Source: GCA-2731375 sp964462145
GTDB taxonomy: Bacteria > Pseudomonadota > Alphaproteobacteria > GCA-2731375
DNA length: 14,737 nucleotides
Direction: 5' to 3'
Assembly: GCA_964462145.1 (NCBI GenBank)
Contig: CAYWYB010000111.1
Span: 1-14,737 of the forward strand
Below are positions 1 to 6,852 of this stretch, piece after piece. The notes under the pieces were generated by a model, which was not told the origin of the DNA, did no database searches, and saw only the letters and a list, made by a program, of their open reading frames with translations. Numbering within the stretch: the first letter of the stretch is position 1; each line of letters opens with the position of its first letter. The translations under genes and the position numbers were made by a program.

Positions 1-1
1 G

Positions 2-577
2 TTCATGGCCGCTGTCACAATGGCCGCGGGCAAGCGGCGCTGGGCCGAAAAGACCACCGGCAATATCCGCCACCTGGATGCCATCCTGGCCCACTGGCCC
101 CAGGCGAGGATCATTCATGTGCTGCGCGACCCCCGGGACATCTTCGCCTCGTTCCGGCGCAGCAAGAAATACGGCGGCATTGATGATTTTGCCAACCTAT
201 GGTGCGACTACCTGGGCGATGTGGAGCGTTTCAAGGACACGCTGCCGCTCAACGACGGCAATTATCTTGAACTGCGCTATGAGGCCCTGGTCCGCGACCC
301 CGTCGGCCAGATGCAGGCGGTGATCAGCTTTCTGGGCGAAGACTGGGAAGACGCCGTTGGCCGCTTCGACGGCAAGGCGGACGAGCATGACCGGGTCCTG
401 GGCCTGACCGGCCATTCTTCCACTACCCTGGAGCAGATCGCGCATCCGCTTAGCCAGAACCGCGTCGGCCTGGGACAGGACAGTATCAGCGACGAGGAAA
501 TGGCCATCGCCCGCACGGTGGCGGCGGAACGCGGCCTTGGGGAACTATTCGCCCGGATCGAGCGCGAGGCGCGCTAG
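2..577 (+). CDS. Sulfotransferase family protein, C-terminal part (5' end outside window)
   Basis: The reading frame is open from the window edge, so the gene starts upstream; the ATG at 5 is probably internal. About 190 residues are visible. Counting from that ATG, an Glu-Lys-Thr-Thr-Gly stretch near residue 15 is followed by HVLRDPRDIFASFRRSKK at 38-55. This resembles the 3'-phosphate-binding segment of PAPS-dependent sulfotransferases, with Arg41 and Ser49 as the expected ligands. A YLELRYEALVRDP segment at 87-99 is also typical of Sulfotransferase_3-like proteins. The 5'-phosphosulfate loop (GxPRSGTT type) should lie in the missing N-terminus. The family moves sulfate from PAPS to hydroxyls or amines of glycans or small molecules; the acceptor here is unknown. 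Its TAG stop shares four bases with the convergent dehydrogenase gene. Confidence 0.85.
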   Translation, partial: FMAAVTMAAGKRRWAEKTTGNIRHLDAILAHWPQARIIHVLRDPRDIFASFRRSKKYGGIDDFANLWCDYLGDVERFKDTLPLNDGNYLELRYEALVRDPVGQMQAVISFLGEDWEDAVGRFDGKADEHDRVLGLTGHSSTTLEQIAHPLSQNRVGLGQDSISDEEMAIARTVAAERGLGELFARIEREAR

Positions 578-1617
578 CCGTCGGGCAGGACCACTACCTT
601 CATGCACTCGCGCCGTTCCAGAAGCGTGAAGGCCCGGTCAATCTCTGCAAAGGGCAGAACATGGGTCACCAACTGGCGCAATTCGTCGGCCAGCGCGCTG
701 GCCAGCATGGTACTGCGGACCCAGGTACCCCGGTTATAGGCGCGGCAGCCGATCAGCTCTTTTTCATCCAGGGCCAGTGGCAGGGAATGGAAAGGTGCCG
801 CGGCATGACAGTAACCGACAATGCCCAGCCGCCCGCCACGGCGCAGGGCCGGCAGGGCCGCGGCCAGGGCATCGTGATGGCCGCTGGCATCGTAGGCGAC
901 ATCGGCGCCCCTTGGCGCGACGCGGCGGACGGCCATGCTAAGGTCTTCGCTGTCCTGATCCACCGTGACGGCGCCAAGCTTTCGGGCCAGGGCCAGGCGG
1001 GAGGCATCGGCGGCCACGCCGGCGACGATCACTTCCGATGCGCCGGCGGCGCGGGCGACCAATAGATGCAGCAGACCCACCGGCCCCGCGCCCATGACCA
1101 GTGCGACATCTCCGGCGCTGATGGGCACCCGTTCGAGGACGGCATGACTGGCAACGGTCAACGGCTCTATCACGGCGGCGACATGCGGATCGGTGCCCTC
1201 GGGCAGGACAAAAACATTGTCAGCGGGTACGGCAATCCGTTCCGCCAGGCCGCCGGGGGCGTGGCAGCCCATGATGCTGCGCTGGGTGCACAGCGCGTGG
1301 CGGCCGCTGTTGCAATAGAAGCAGCGGCCGCAATTAAGGTGCGGCGTAACGGCGGCCAGGGCACCGGCGGCGATGCCTTCCACATCCGTGCCCACAGCTT
1401 CGATGCGGCCGGCGAATTCGTGGCCCAGGACGTGGGGAAAAGCCGGCGCATACTCCGCCGCGATATCGTCATCCCAGCGCCGGATCGCCAGGTCGGTACC
1501 ACACAGGCCGCCGCCATTGACCCGCAGCAGCACCTGGCCCGGACCCAGCGTCGGCTCCGCCACCTCGATCTCCCCGATATGGCCCGGAGCCGGCTCTGTT
1601 TTAGCTATTGCGCGCAT
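574..1617 (-). CDS. Zinc-dependent medium-chain alcohol/polyol dehydrogenase
   Basis: 347 residues, the usual length for the threonine/sorbitol/galactitol-phosphate dehydrogenase branch of MDR enzymes. Catalytic zinc ligands are visible as Cys39 (LCGTD), His66-Glu67 (GHE) and Glu151 (EPL). The structural zinc lobe has Cys96, Cys99, Cys102 and Cys110. The nucleotide loop is GAGPVG at 176-181. The acidic residue expected after the second Rossmann strand is not obvious (VIVAGVAADASR), so NADP(H) use is possible but unproven. The frame is open upstream to 1746, but the ATG at 1617 begins the conserved MRAIAKTEP strand and the extension runs into the divergent promoter region. No strong ribosome-binding site is visible. 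The family oxidises secondary alcohols of polyols or amino alcohols; the substrate cannot be read from sequence. It is divergent from the isomerase gene. Confidence 0.9.
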   Translation of the reverse strand: MRAIAKTEPAPGHIGEIEVAEPTLGPGQVLLRVNGGGLCGTDLAIRRWDDDIAAEYAPAFPHVLGHEFAGRIEAVGTDVEGIAAGALAAVTPHLNCGRCFYCNSGRHALCTQRSIMGCHAPGGLAERIAVPADNVFVLPEGTDPHVAAVIEPLTVASHAVLERVPISAGDVALVMGAGPVGLLHLLVARAAGASEVIVAGVAADASRLALARKLGAVTVDQDSEDLSMAVRRVAPRGADVAYDASGHHDALAAALPALRRGGRLGIVGYCHAAAPFHSLPLALDEKELIGCRAYNRGTWVRSTMLASALADELRQLVTHVLPFAEIDRAFTLLERRECMKVVVLPDG

Positions 1618-1640
1618 GCCGGCCAGCTTGCACGACGAAG

Positions 1641-1679
1641 GCGTATCAGGCAACCTGGATGCTCGGATGCCTGAGACGC
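1641..1679. repeat. Long imperfect dyad in the divergent dehydrogenase/isomerase promoter region
   Basis: The arms are GCGTaTCAGGCA (1641-1652) and TGCCTGAgACGC (1668-1679). That gives eleven complementary pairs with one A/G mismatch around a 15-base spacer. Inside the dyad, GGATGC occurs twice eight bases apart (1657 and 1665). The element lies between two gene starts (1617 and 1715). It could be a regulator binding site or a hairpin in the isomerase leader. No T-run follows on either strand, so a simple terminator is unlikely. Confidence 0.55.
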
Positions 1680-1701
1680 GCCTCGGCGGATCGCTAATCA
1701 G

Positions 1702-1707
1702 CAGGAG
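1702..1707 (+). promoter_or_regulatory. Ribosome-binding site that decides the isomerase start
   Basis: CAGGAG lies one base before an ATG at 1709, seven bases before an in-frame GTG at 1715 and sixteen before an ATG at 1724. The GTG has the best spacing and was chosen. The three candidates differ by only five codons. Confidence 0.6.
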
Positions 1708-1714
1708 TATGACC

Positions 1715-2533
1715 GTGATCGACATGAACGGCTTTGCCGTCAACACCTACGCCTATACCTTTTCCCACAGCGCCGGCGACTGCATCGAGACCTACGCCGG
1801 CACGGGCGCCCAGGGGCTCGAAGTCATGATGTATCCGGGCCATGCCTGGCCGGATGATCTGGACCAAGGTGCCCGCCGCGCCCTGGCAAAGAAAAGCCGC
1901 GATGCCGGCCTGCCCATTATCAGCCTGAACATGCCGAACATAGACATCAACATCGCCGCAGCCACGCCGGACATGCGCGCCTACAGCATCGATACCCTGT
2001 GCCGCATCCTTGCCCTGGCGGGCGATCTGGAGGTGCCGGGCGTGGTGATCGGGCCGGGCAAGCAAAATCCCCTGATGCCGGCGCCCAGAGATGTTCTGCT
2101 CGGCCATTTTCACAAGGCCATGGAAACCCTGGTGCCCGCCGCCCGTGCCGCCGGCACCAGATTACTGGCGGAGAACATGCCCTTTGCCTTTTTGCCCGGT
2201 GCCGAGGAAATGATGGCGGCGCTGGCGGATTATGCCGTCGAGGATGTGGGCGTGGTTTATGATATCGCCAACGGCCATTTCTGTGGCGAGGATCTGGCGG
2301 TAGGCTTTCGTGCCGTGGCGCCGCGCCTGGCCCTGGTGCACGTCTCGGACACACCGACGGATGTCTATCTGCATGCGGCGGTGGGACAAGGCTCGGTGCC
2401 GTTTGCCCATGGCGCCAAGGCCTGCCGGGCGGCCGGCTATAATGGCCCGACCATGCTGGAGATCATCTGCGACGACCCTGACCGGGAGATCCCGGCCTCT
2501 GCCGAGGCTCTGTCGGAAATGGGCTGGCGCTAA
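1715..2533 (+). CDS. Sugar phosphate isomerase/epimerase family protein (xylose isomerase-like TIM barrel)
   Basis: 272 residues from the GTG start, the typical size of AP-endonuclease-2-fold isomerases/epimerases. Candidate metal ligands at strand ends are Glu153 (LLAEN), Asp183 (VVYDIANGH), His209 (LVHVSD) and Glu249 (TMLEI), the E-D-H-E pattern of the family. A GVVIGPG segment lies near 109-115. Members interconvert ketoses or inosose-type sugars, or act as hydroxypyruvate-isomerase-like enzymes; the exact reaction is not identifiable. It is the first gene of a + strand run with the NIPSNAP gene (29 bases later) and the SDR gene. It is divergent from the zinc dehydrogenase, and a long dyad in between suggests shared control. 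The frame is open far upstream, but that part is antisense to the dehydrogenase. Confidence 0.85.
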   Translation: MIDMNGFAVNTYAYTFSHSAGDCIETYAGTGAQGLEVMMYPGHAWPDDLDQGARRALAKKSRDAGLPIISLNMPNIDINIAAATPDMRAYSIDTLCRILALAGDLEVPGVVIGPGKQNPLMPAPRDVLLGHFHKAMETLVPAARAAGTRLLAENMPFAFLPGAEEMMAALADYAVEDVGVVYDIANGHFCGEDLAVGFRAVAPRLALVHVSDTPTDVYLHAAVGQGSVPFAHGAKACRAAGYNGPTMLEIICDDPDREIPASAEALSEMGWR

Positions 2534-2562
2534 GAATTTAATTGCGAAGGGAAGCTAAGACC

Positions 2563-3198
2563 ATGATTTACGAACTGCGCACCTACACCATGAAACCCGG
2601 CACGGCGGCCCAGGCGGCGGCCCATTCCGCCTCCGTGGGCCGGGACGTCCGCGGCGATGAATACGGCAGGCTGGAAGGCTATTGGATGACCGAGGTCGGG
2701 CCCCTGAACCAGGTCATGCATCTGTGGAGCTATGCCGACTTCGCCGAACGGGCCCGCCTGCGCGCCGCGCTATCAACCAACGAGCGTTGGAATACGGAAT
2801 ACCTGCCGGTGATGAAGCCCAACCTGCTGCGTCAGGATATCCGGCTGCTGAACTGTGTTGTTGGCCCGAACGCGCCCGAGAGCGAGGGCAATCTGTATGA
2901 ATTCAGAAACTACCGCCTGCGCCCCGGCGCCATGAAGGAATGGCTGGGCCTGTTCACGGATGTCCTGCCCGCGCGGGAAAAATATTCCCGCATCGTCGGT
3001 CTGTGGTCGACCGAAGCCGGACAGCCCAACGAGGTCTGCCACATCTGGGCCTATCCAAGTTTCGAGGCCCGCTTGCAGGTCCGGGGCAAGGTGGCCGAGG
3101 ACCCGGCCTGGCAGGCGTTTCTGCCCAAGGCCGGTGAACTGATCGAGGAGATGCACTCCACCCTGATGCTGCCCGCCCAGCATTCAAAATTGAAATAA
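2563..3198 (+). CDS. NIPSNAP family protein with two ferredoxin-like repeats
   Basis: 211 residues built from two copies of one domain of about 100 residues. Copy one starts MIYELRTYTMKPG (1-13) and copy two NLYEFRNYRLRPG (110-122). A second shared block is GYWMTEVGPLNQVMHLWSY (39-57) against GLWSTEAGQPNEVCHIWAY (146-164). This is the NIPSNAP/dimeric alpha-beta-barrel signature, and the duplication can form a pseudo-dimer in one chain. Bacterial members often sit beside catabolic enzymes, but their chemistry is mostly unknown. The ATG at 2563 has GAAGGGA (2546-2552) ten bases upstream. A TTG at 2542 is in frame but lacks a suitable site. No signal peptide or membrane segment is seen, so the protein is cytoplasmic. 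Confidence 0.88.
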   Translation: MIYELRTYTMKPGTAAQAAAHSASVGRDVRGDEYGRLEGYWMTEVGPLNQVMHLWSYADFAERARLRAALSTNERWNTEYLPVMKPNLLRQDIRLLNCVVGPNAPESEGNLYEFRNYRLRPGAMKEWLGLFTDVLPAREKYSRIVGLWSTEAGQPNEVCHIWAYPSFEARLQVRGKVAEDPAWQAFLPKAGELIEEMHSTLMLPAQHSKLK

Positions 3199-3221
3199 CG
3201 AAGCATGGACGATCTTGATCT

Positions 3222-3255
3222 TTGCCCATGGGCTGTCCGTGGTACCATCGGGCAA
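3222..3255 (+). repeat. Inverted repeat/hairpin between the NIPSNAP and SDR genes
   Basis: TTGCCCATGG (3222-3231) pairs with CCATCGGGCAA (3245-3255) except for one extra base in the right arm; the loop is 13 bases. Two perfect short palindromes overlap the arms: GCCCATGGGC (3224-3233) and TGGTACCA (3240-3247). The downstream tract ATTATTCTC is AT-rich but is not a clean T-run. It could be a weak terminator or attenuator that lowers SDR expression, a processing stem, or an operator. TGGT-ACCA resembles the core bound by some GntR-family regulators. Confidence 0.45.
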
Positions 3256-3281
3256 TTATTCTCAAAGGAAAGAACAGCAAC

Positions 3282-3986
3282 ATGGATGTCGCCGGAAAAA
3301 AAGCATTGGTATTTGGGGGAACGTCGGGGATTGGCCTGGCCACCGTGGAACAACTTGTGGCCCTGGGCGCCAATGTGGTTGCCATAGGCCGCAGCCCGGA
3401 GAAGGCCAGCGAACTGCCGGCGGGCGTGGAATTCAGGCAGTGTGACGTACGCGACCGTGATGCATTGGAGGCTCTGTTCGCCGACTGCGCCCCCTATGAC
3501 ATTCTGGTCACCGCGGCGACGGGCGGCGACCGCGCCGCCGGCCCGTTCATGGAGATGGATCTGGACGGCTATCAGGCGTCGTTCGACAAACTGTGGGGCT
3601 ATGCCAATGTGGTTCGCCTGGGTGGGGGTCGGTTAAGCGATGACGGCTGTATCGTTCTGGTCAGCGGCTCGCCGGCGCGCAAGGCCAAACCGGGCCAGGT
3701 CGCCCTGGCCTCGGTAGGTGGCGCGGTGGAGGCCCTGGTTCGTGCGGTGGCGCCGGAAATCGTGCCCAAGCGCCTGAACGTGGTTTCGCCCGGCCTTATC
3801 AACACGAACATGTTCGGCCCGGCCAGCGAAAAACGCGACGAAATGGTCGCGGCCAATTCGGCCAATAACCTCATCCCGCGCGGCGGCACGGCGGATGAAG
3901 TGGCCCGGGGCATTCTGTTTGTTATTCAGAACGACTTCGTCACCGGCACCACGGTCGACGTGGACGGCGGCTGGCTGCTGTCTTAG
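3282..3986 (+). CDS. Short-chain dehydrogenase/reductase-fold protein lacking the YxxxK catalytic pair
   Basis: 234 residues with a classical SDR frame. There is a glycine-rich GGTSGIG at 12-18, an Asp at 55 (QCDVRD), LVSGS at 126-130 holding the catalytic-serine position, LNVVSPG at 165-171, and the C-terminal TGTTVDVDGGW at 221-231. However, the region that should read Y-x-x-x-K-x-A-V is ALASVGGAVEAL (141-152), placing Leu142 at the Tyr position and Gly146 at the Lys position. The NNAG motif is also replaced by VTAATGG (76-82). A divergent SDR branch without YxxxK exists, so this may be a lineage trait, not decay. The chain is otherwise full length and undisrupted. Start: AAGGAA (3265-3270) lies 11 bases before the ATG. 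Reaction uncertain: an unconventional reductase, or a non-catalytic nucleotide-binding protein. Confidence 0.85.
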   Translation: MDVAGKKALVFGGTSGIGLATVEQLVALGANVVAIGRSPEKASELPAGVEFRQCDVRDRDALEALFADCAPYDILVTAATGGDRAAGPFMEMDLDGYQASFDKLWGYANVVRLGGGRLSDDGCIVLVSGSPARKAKPGQVALASVGGAVEALVRAVAPEIVPKRLNVVSPGLINTNMFGPASEKRDEMVAANSANNLIPRGGTADEVARGILFVIQNDFVTGTTVDVDGGWLLS

Positions 3987-4006
3987 GGCAAGCGACGGGA
4001 CATATT

Positions 4007-4105
4007 CGTCATCCTTGGGCGTAGCGAAGCGGAGACCCGAGGATCCAGAGCGGCAAGCGCCCAAATTTGTTGCCCTAGATTGCCGGGTCAAGCCCGGCAA
4101 TGACG
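4007..4105. repeat. Alphaproteobacterial-type intergenic palindromic repeat element
   Basis: A 99-base element fills most of the 156-base gap between two convergent genes. Its ends are inverted (CGTCAT at 4007-4012, ATGACG at 4100-4105). It holds a perfect stem TTGCCGGG/CCCGGCAA (4080-4087, 4093-4100) with a five-base loop. A second, weaker stem is CCTTGGG/CCCGAGG (4013-4019, 4035-4041). Read on the - strand, the right end translates to a VIAGLDPAI-like peptide, a familiar spurious product of dispersed palindromes in alphaproteobacteria (recalled knowledge, not searched). The stems could also act as a two-way terminator for the SDR and ThDP enzyme genes. Confidence 0.75.
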
Positions 4106-4142
4106 TTAGAGAGATTGGGTGCTGAAAGCCGCTCCTGCCCGG

Positions 4143-5801
4143 TCACCGCGCCTCGATCTCGTCGATGCGGGCGCTGGGGGAGATGTGATTGAGGCTGATC
4201 TTGGTCTCGATCACCGCCGGGCCGTCGTGGGCCATGGCTTCGGCGACCACCTGCTCGACCTCGCTTTCCGCCGTGATGCAATATCCCTTGGCACCGAAGG
4301 ATTCGCCCCAGGCGGCGAAATCAGGGTTTTGCAATGCCGTGGCCGTGACCCGGCCCGGGAAGCTGCGGGCCTGATGCATCCGAATGGTGCCGTAGGCGCT
4401 GTTGTTGGCGACGAAAATCTTCAACGGCACGCCGTATTGCACCGCCGTCGCCAGTTCGTTGCCGGTCATCATGGCACCGCCGTCGCCGACGAATACCACG
4501 ATCTGCCGGCCCGGCGTCGATAGTCCCGCCGCCACGCCCGATGGCACACCCGGCCCCATGGCGCCGACCGTGGCGCCGATGAACATGTTGTCCTGGCCCA
4601 GGTGCAGATATCGCGCCGGCCAGCTGGAAAAATTACCGGCGTCCGTGGTCACCACCGCGTCCTTATCCAGATGATCATTAATGGCCGCGATCACGTGGCC
4701 AAAGACCACGCCGTCGTTGGCCGACACAGGGCTCCAGGTCATCACGGAGCGGTGCGCGCCATTCAGCCGCTCCACCCAGCCTGCCCGCGACGCCGCGCTG
4801 TCTTCCGCTCCCATGGCCAGCATGGCCTTGATGAATTCATGGGGGTCGCAGCCCAGGCCAAGGGCGGGTTCAAAGACCCGGCCAACTTCCTCTCCGTCAG
4901 GCCAGACATGGATCATCGGCTGTTCCGGTACAGGCGCGCGGGGGAATTTGAAGCCCTGACTCATGGAGGGGCCAATGCGTTCGCCCAGCACCAGCAGCAG
5001 ATCGCATTCCCGCATCAGGTCCAGCAACTCGCCCGGCGCCCGATTGATCAAGCGCCCGGCGGCGTTTGGATGGCGGCTGTCAAAAACATGGAATCTCCGC
5101 TGCGGCGTCGCCACCGGCAGCGCGAAACGTTCGGCGAACGCCGTTAGATCCGCCAGGGCCGCCGGGCCGTGCAGCCGCCCGCCGGCGATCACCAAAGGCT
5201 GCTTGGCCGCGCGTAACATATCGACCGCCGCCGCCGCATCTTCCGGTGTTGGCGCCGTGACCGCGCGTTTGCGCGGGCCCAAAACCTCGGACTCGCAGGG
5301 GCCGTAGAGCAGATCCTCCGGCAGCACGACCACGACCGGGCCCGGCGTGCCGGCCTGGGCCACATGAAAGGCGCGGGCGATGGACTCGCTGATCCGGCTT
5401 GGCTCGATCACCTCGATGACCATCTTGGCGGTTTCCGAAAAGGCCCTGGCATAATTCATTTCCTGCAAGGCCATGCGGCCCAGTTCGTCCCGCTCCGCCT
5501 GGCCGACCAGAAATATCAATGGCTCGGCATCGTGGTAGGCGACATGCAAGGCGATAGCGGCGTTCATGGCGCCGGGTCCCCGGCTGATGATGCAGACGCC
5601 GGGCTCGTTGCGCAGGCGCGCGTGCGCCACCGCCATGAAGCCGGCGCCACCTTCATGGCGGCAAACCACAAGTTTCATATCGGGGAAGTCGATCAGGGCG
5701 TCGGTCAGCGGCAGGTAGCTTTCGCCGGGCACGCAATAGGCGGTATCGACACCATGGGCCTGCAGCGAGGCGGCCAGGACTTGGGCGGCGGATTTGCTCA
5801 C
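4143..5801 (-). CDS. ThDP-dependent enzyme, acetolactate synthase large-subunit-like
   Basis: 552 residues in the three-domain order of the pyruvate oxidase/acetohydroxyacid synthase superfamily. The N-terminal Pyr domain carries the ThDP-activating Glu50 in CRHEGGAG. A central domain runs roughly 185-330. The C-terminal PP domain has the metal/ThDP motif starting GDG (439-441) and ending VANN (464-467). It carboligates or decarboxylates 2-oxo acids or splits related C-C bonds; the substrate is unknown. No small regulatory subunit gene is nearby, which argues against a biosynthetic acetolactate synthase. Start: the GTG at 5801 has AAAGGA (5809-5814) seven bases upstream. An in-frame TTG at 5828 overlaps the stop of the upstream epimerase gene and is less likely. 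Probably co-transcribed after the epimerase gene (gap 23 bases). Confidence 0.88.
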   Translation of the reverse strand: MSKSAAQVLAASLQAHGVDTAYCVPGESYLPLTDALIDFPDMKLVVCRHEGGAGFMAVAHARLRNEPGVCIISRGPGAMNAAIALHVAYHDAEPLIFLVGQAERDELGRMALQEMNYARAFSETAKMVIEVIEPSRISESIARAFHVAQAGTPGPVVVVLPEDLLYGPCESEVLGPRKRAVTAPTPEDAAAAVDMLRAAKQPLVIAGGRLHGPAALADLTAFAERFALPVATPQRRFHVFDSRHPNAAGRLINRAPGELLDLMRECDLLLVLGERIGPSMSQGFKFPRAPVPEQPMIHVWPDGEEVGRVFEPALGLGCDPHEFIKAMLAMGAEDSAASRAGWVERLNGAHRSVMTWSPVSANDGVVFGHVIAAINDHLDKDAVVTTDAGNFSSWPARYLHLGQDNMFIGATVGAMGPGVPSGVAAGLSTPGRQIVVFVGDGGAMMTGNELATAVQYGVPLKIFVANNSAYGTIRMHQARSFPGRVTATALQNPDFAAWGESFGAKGYCITAESEVEQVVAEAMAHDGPAVIETKISLNHISPSARIDEIEAR

Positions 5802-5824
5802 GGACGGTTCCTTTCGATTCTTTT

Positions 5825-6736
5825 TCAATTTTCGTGGTCGGCCACGACATCGCGCCAGTCGCCTTGCGGCTGCCAGCCCAGGCCATCGCGGGCATGGCGG
5901 TTATCCAGCGCGGAGGCATGCGGGTCGGCCTGGTAACGCGCGGGATCGCGCAGCTCCGGGCAGGCGCCATAGATGGCGGTCATACGCTCCAATGTATTGA
6001 CCCGGCCAATAGAGTCATCGGCGGCAAGGGTGAAAACATCGAACGGGCGCGCCTGGTAATCCAGTGCAGCGACGAAACCCCGCGCCGCATCGCGGGAGCG
6101 GACATAAGTCCGTATGGCCGACAGCGCGCCATATGGTTTGATGCCGTCTGAACCCACAGGCGCCGGCGCATCACTGTCCGGGTCGGGCAGGCGGAGCTGG
6201 GCCAGAATTTGCGCTTCCTTTTCGGGCCGGACGATCAGGGTCGGCCTAAGGCAGACGATACTGAGTGATCCGCGCGCCACGTAATGCCGCGCCATGGTTT
6301 CAATCAACTGTTTGCTCAAGGCATAGGCGCCAACGGGGCGTAGCGGATGGGCTTCATCAATGGGCAAATAATCAGGCGCGCGGTCATGATACAGACCAAG
6401 CGCGGCGGTACTGGAAGCGACCACCAGATGGCGCACCCCGGCATCCTCGGCGGCCTGAAAGACATTCCAAGCGCCTTGCACGTTGGTTGCCATATAGGCC
6501 TGTTCATTGGGCGCCTGGCCGTCGTCATAACCGGCCAGATGGATCACCGCATCCCGACCCTGGAACGCCTTGGTCAGGGCCGGCAGATCCAGGATGTCGG
6601 CCGCGATGTAGGGTGCCGCCTGGCGGGGCTGGTTGATATCCAGCGCGATGGCGTCGTGATTTGCCGCCAACGCTGCCATCACATGGCTGCCGAGGCGCCC
6701 GGTGCCACCGGTCACGACCACTTTCTCGGGACTCAA
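5825..6736 (-). CDS. NAD-dependent epimerase/dehydratase family protein (extended SDR)
   Basis: 303 residues. The N-terminal Rossmann motif is TGGTGRLG (9-16), with Asp33 after the second strand (ALDIN) favouring NAD. The active-site set is intact: the SST at 108-110 and Tyr138-x-x-x-Lys142 (YALSK). FTLAADDSIG (235-244) and the C-terminal LGWQPQGDW segment (286-294) match extended SDRs such as nucleotide-sugar epimerases and uronate dehydrogenases. In a catabolic setting, oxidation or epimerisation of a sugar or sugar acid is plausible, but the substrate is not identifiable. The gene starts with TTG; AGGAGG (6742-6747) lies five bases upstream and strongly supports this start. It is the first gene of a - strand pair with the ThDP enzyme, and divergent from the EthD gene. 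Confidence 0.88.
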   Translation of the reverse strand: MSPEKVVVTGGTGRLGSHVMAALAANHDAIALDINQPRQAAPYIAADILDLPALTKAFQGRDAVIHLAGYDDGQAPNEQAYMATNVQGAWNVFQAAEDAGVRHLVVASSTAALGLYHDRAPDYLPIDEAHPLRPVGAYALSKQLIETMARHYVARGSLSIVCLRPTLIVRPEKEAQILAQLRLPDPDSDAPAPVGSDGIKPYGALSAIRTYVRSRDAARGFVAALDYQARPFDVFTLAADDSIGRVNTLERMTAIYGACPELRDPARYQADPHASALDNRHARDGLGWQPQGDWRDVVADHEN

Positions 6737-6741
6737 ATCCG

Positions 6742-6747
6742 CCTCCT
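6742..6747 (-). promoter_or_regulatory. Ribosome-binding site supporting a TTG start
   Basis: AGGAGG on the - strand, five bases before the TTG at 6736. It fixes the start of the epimerase gene; no ATG exists near the N-terminal Rossmann strand. Confidence 0.7.
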
Positions 6748-6776
6748 CCTACGCCTCGACGTTCGCGGGAATAGTA

Positions 6777-6791
6777 GCAATACCACATTGC
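6777..6791. promoter_or_regulatory. Short dyad in the epimerase/EthD divergent region
   Basis: GCAAT-ACCAC-ATTGC, a perfect five-base inverted repeat with a five-base spacer. It lies near the upstream end of both divergent leaders (gene starts at 6736 and 6853). It is a candidate operator only. The rest of the 116-base gap shows no convincing sigma70 promoter. Confidence 0.35.
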
Positions 6792-6852
6792 CGGGCCCGT
6801 CCAAATCCGGCAGCATGTACGCCATAAGAACAGTTAGCGAGGAGGCAATGTT

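Noticed and set aside
1066..1674. 202-codon + strand frame over the zinc dehydrogenase gene
   Set aside because: It is antisense to the zinc-ligand region of the dehydrogenase and shows no family pattern.
4007..4105. Possible small protein gene or intrinsic terminator only
   Set aside because: The translated pieces match the known spurious product of palindromic repeats, and there is no T-run after the stems, so a repeat element is the better description.
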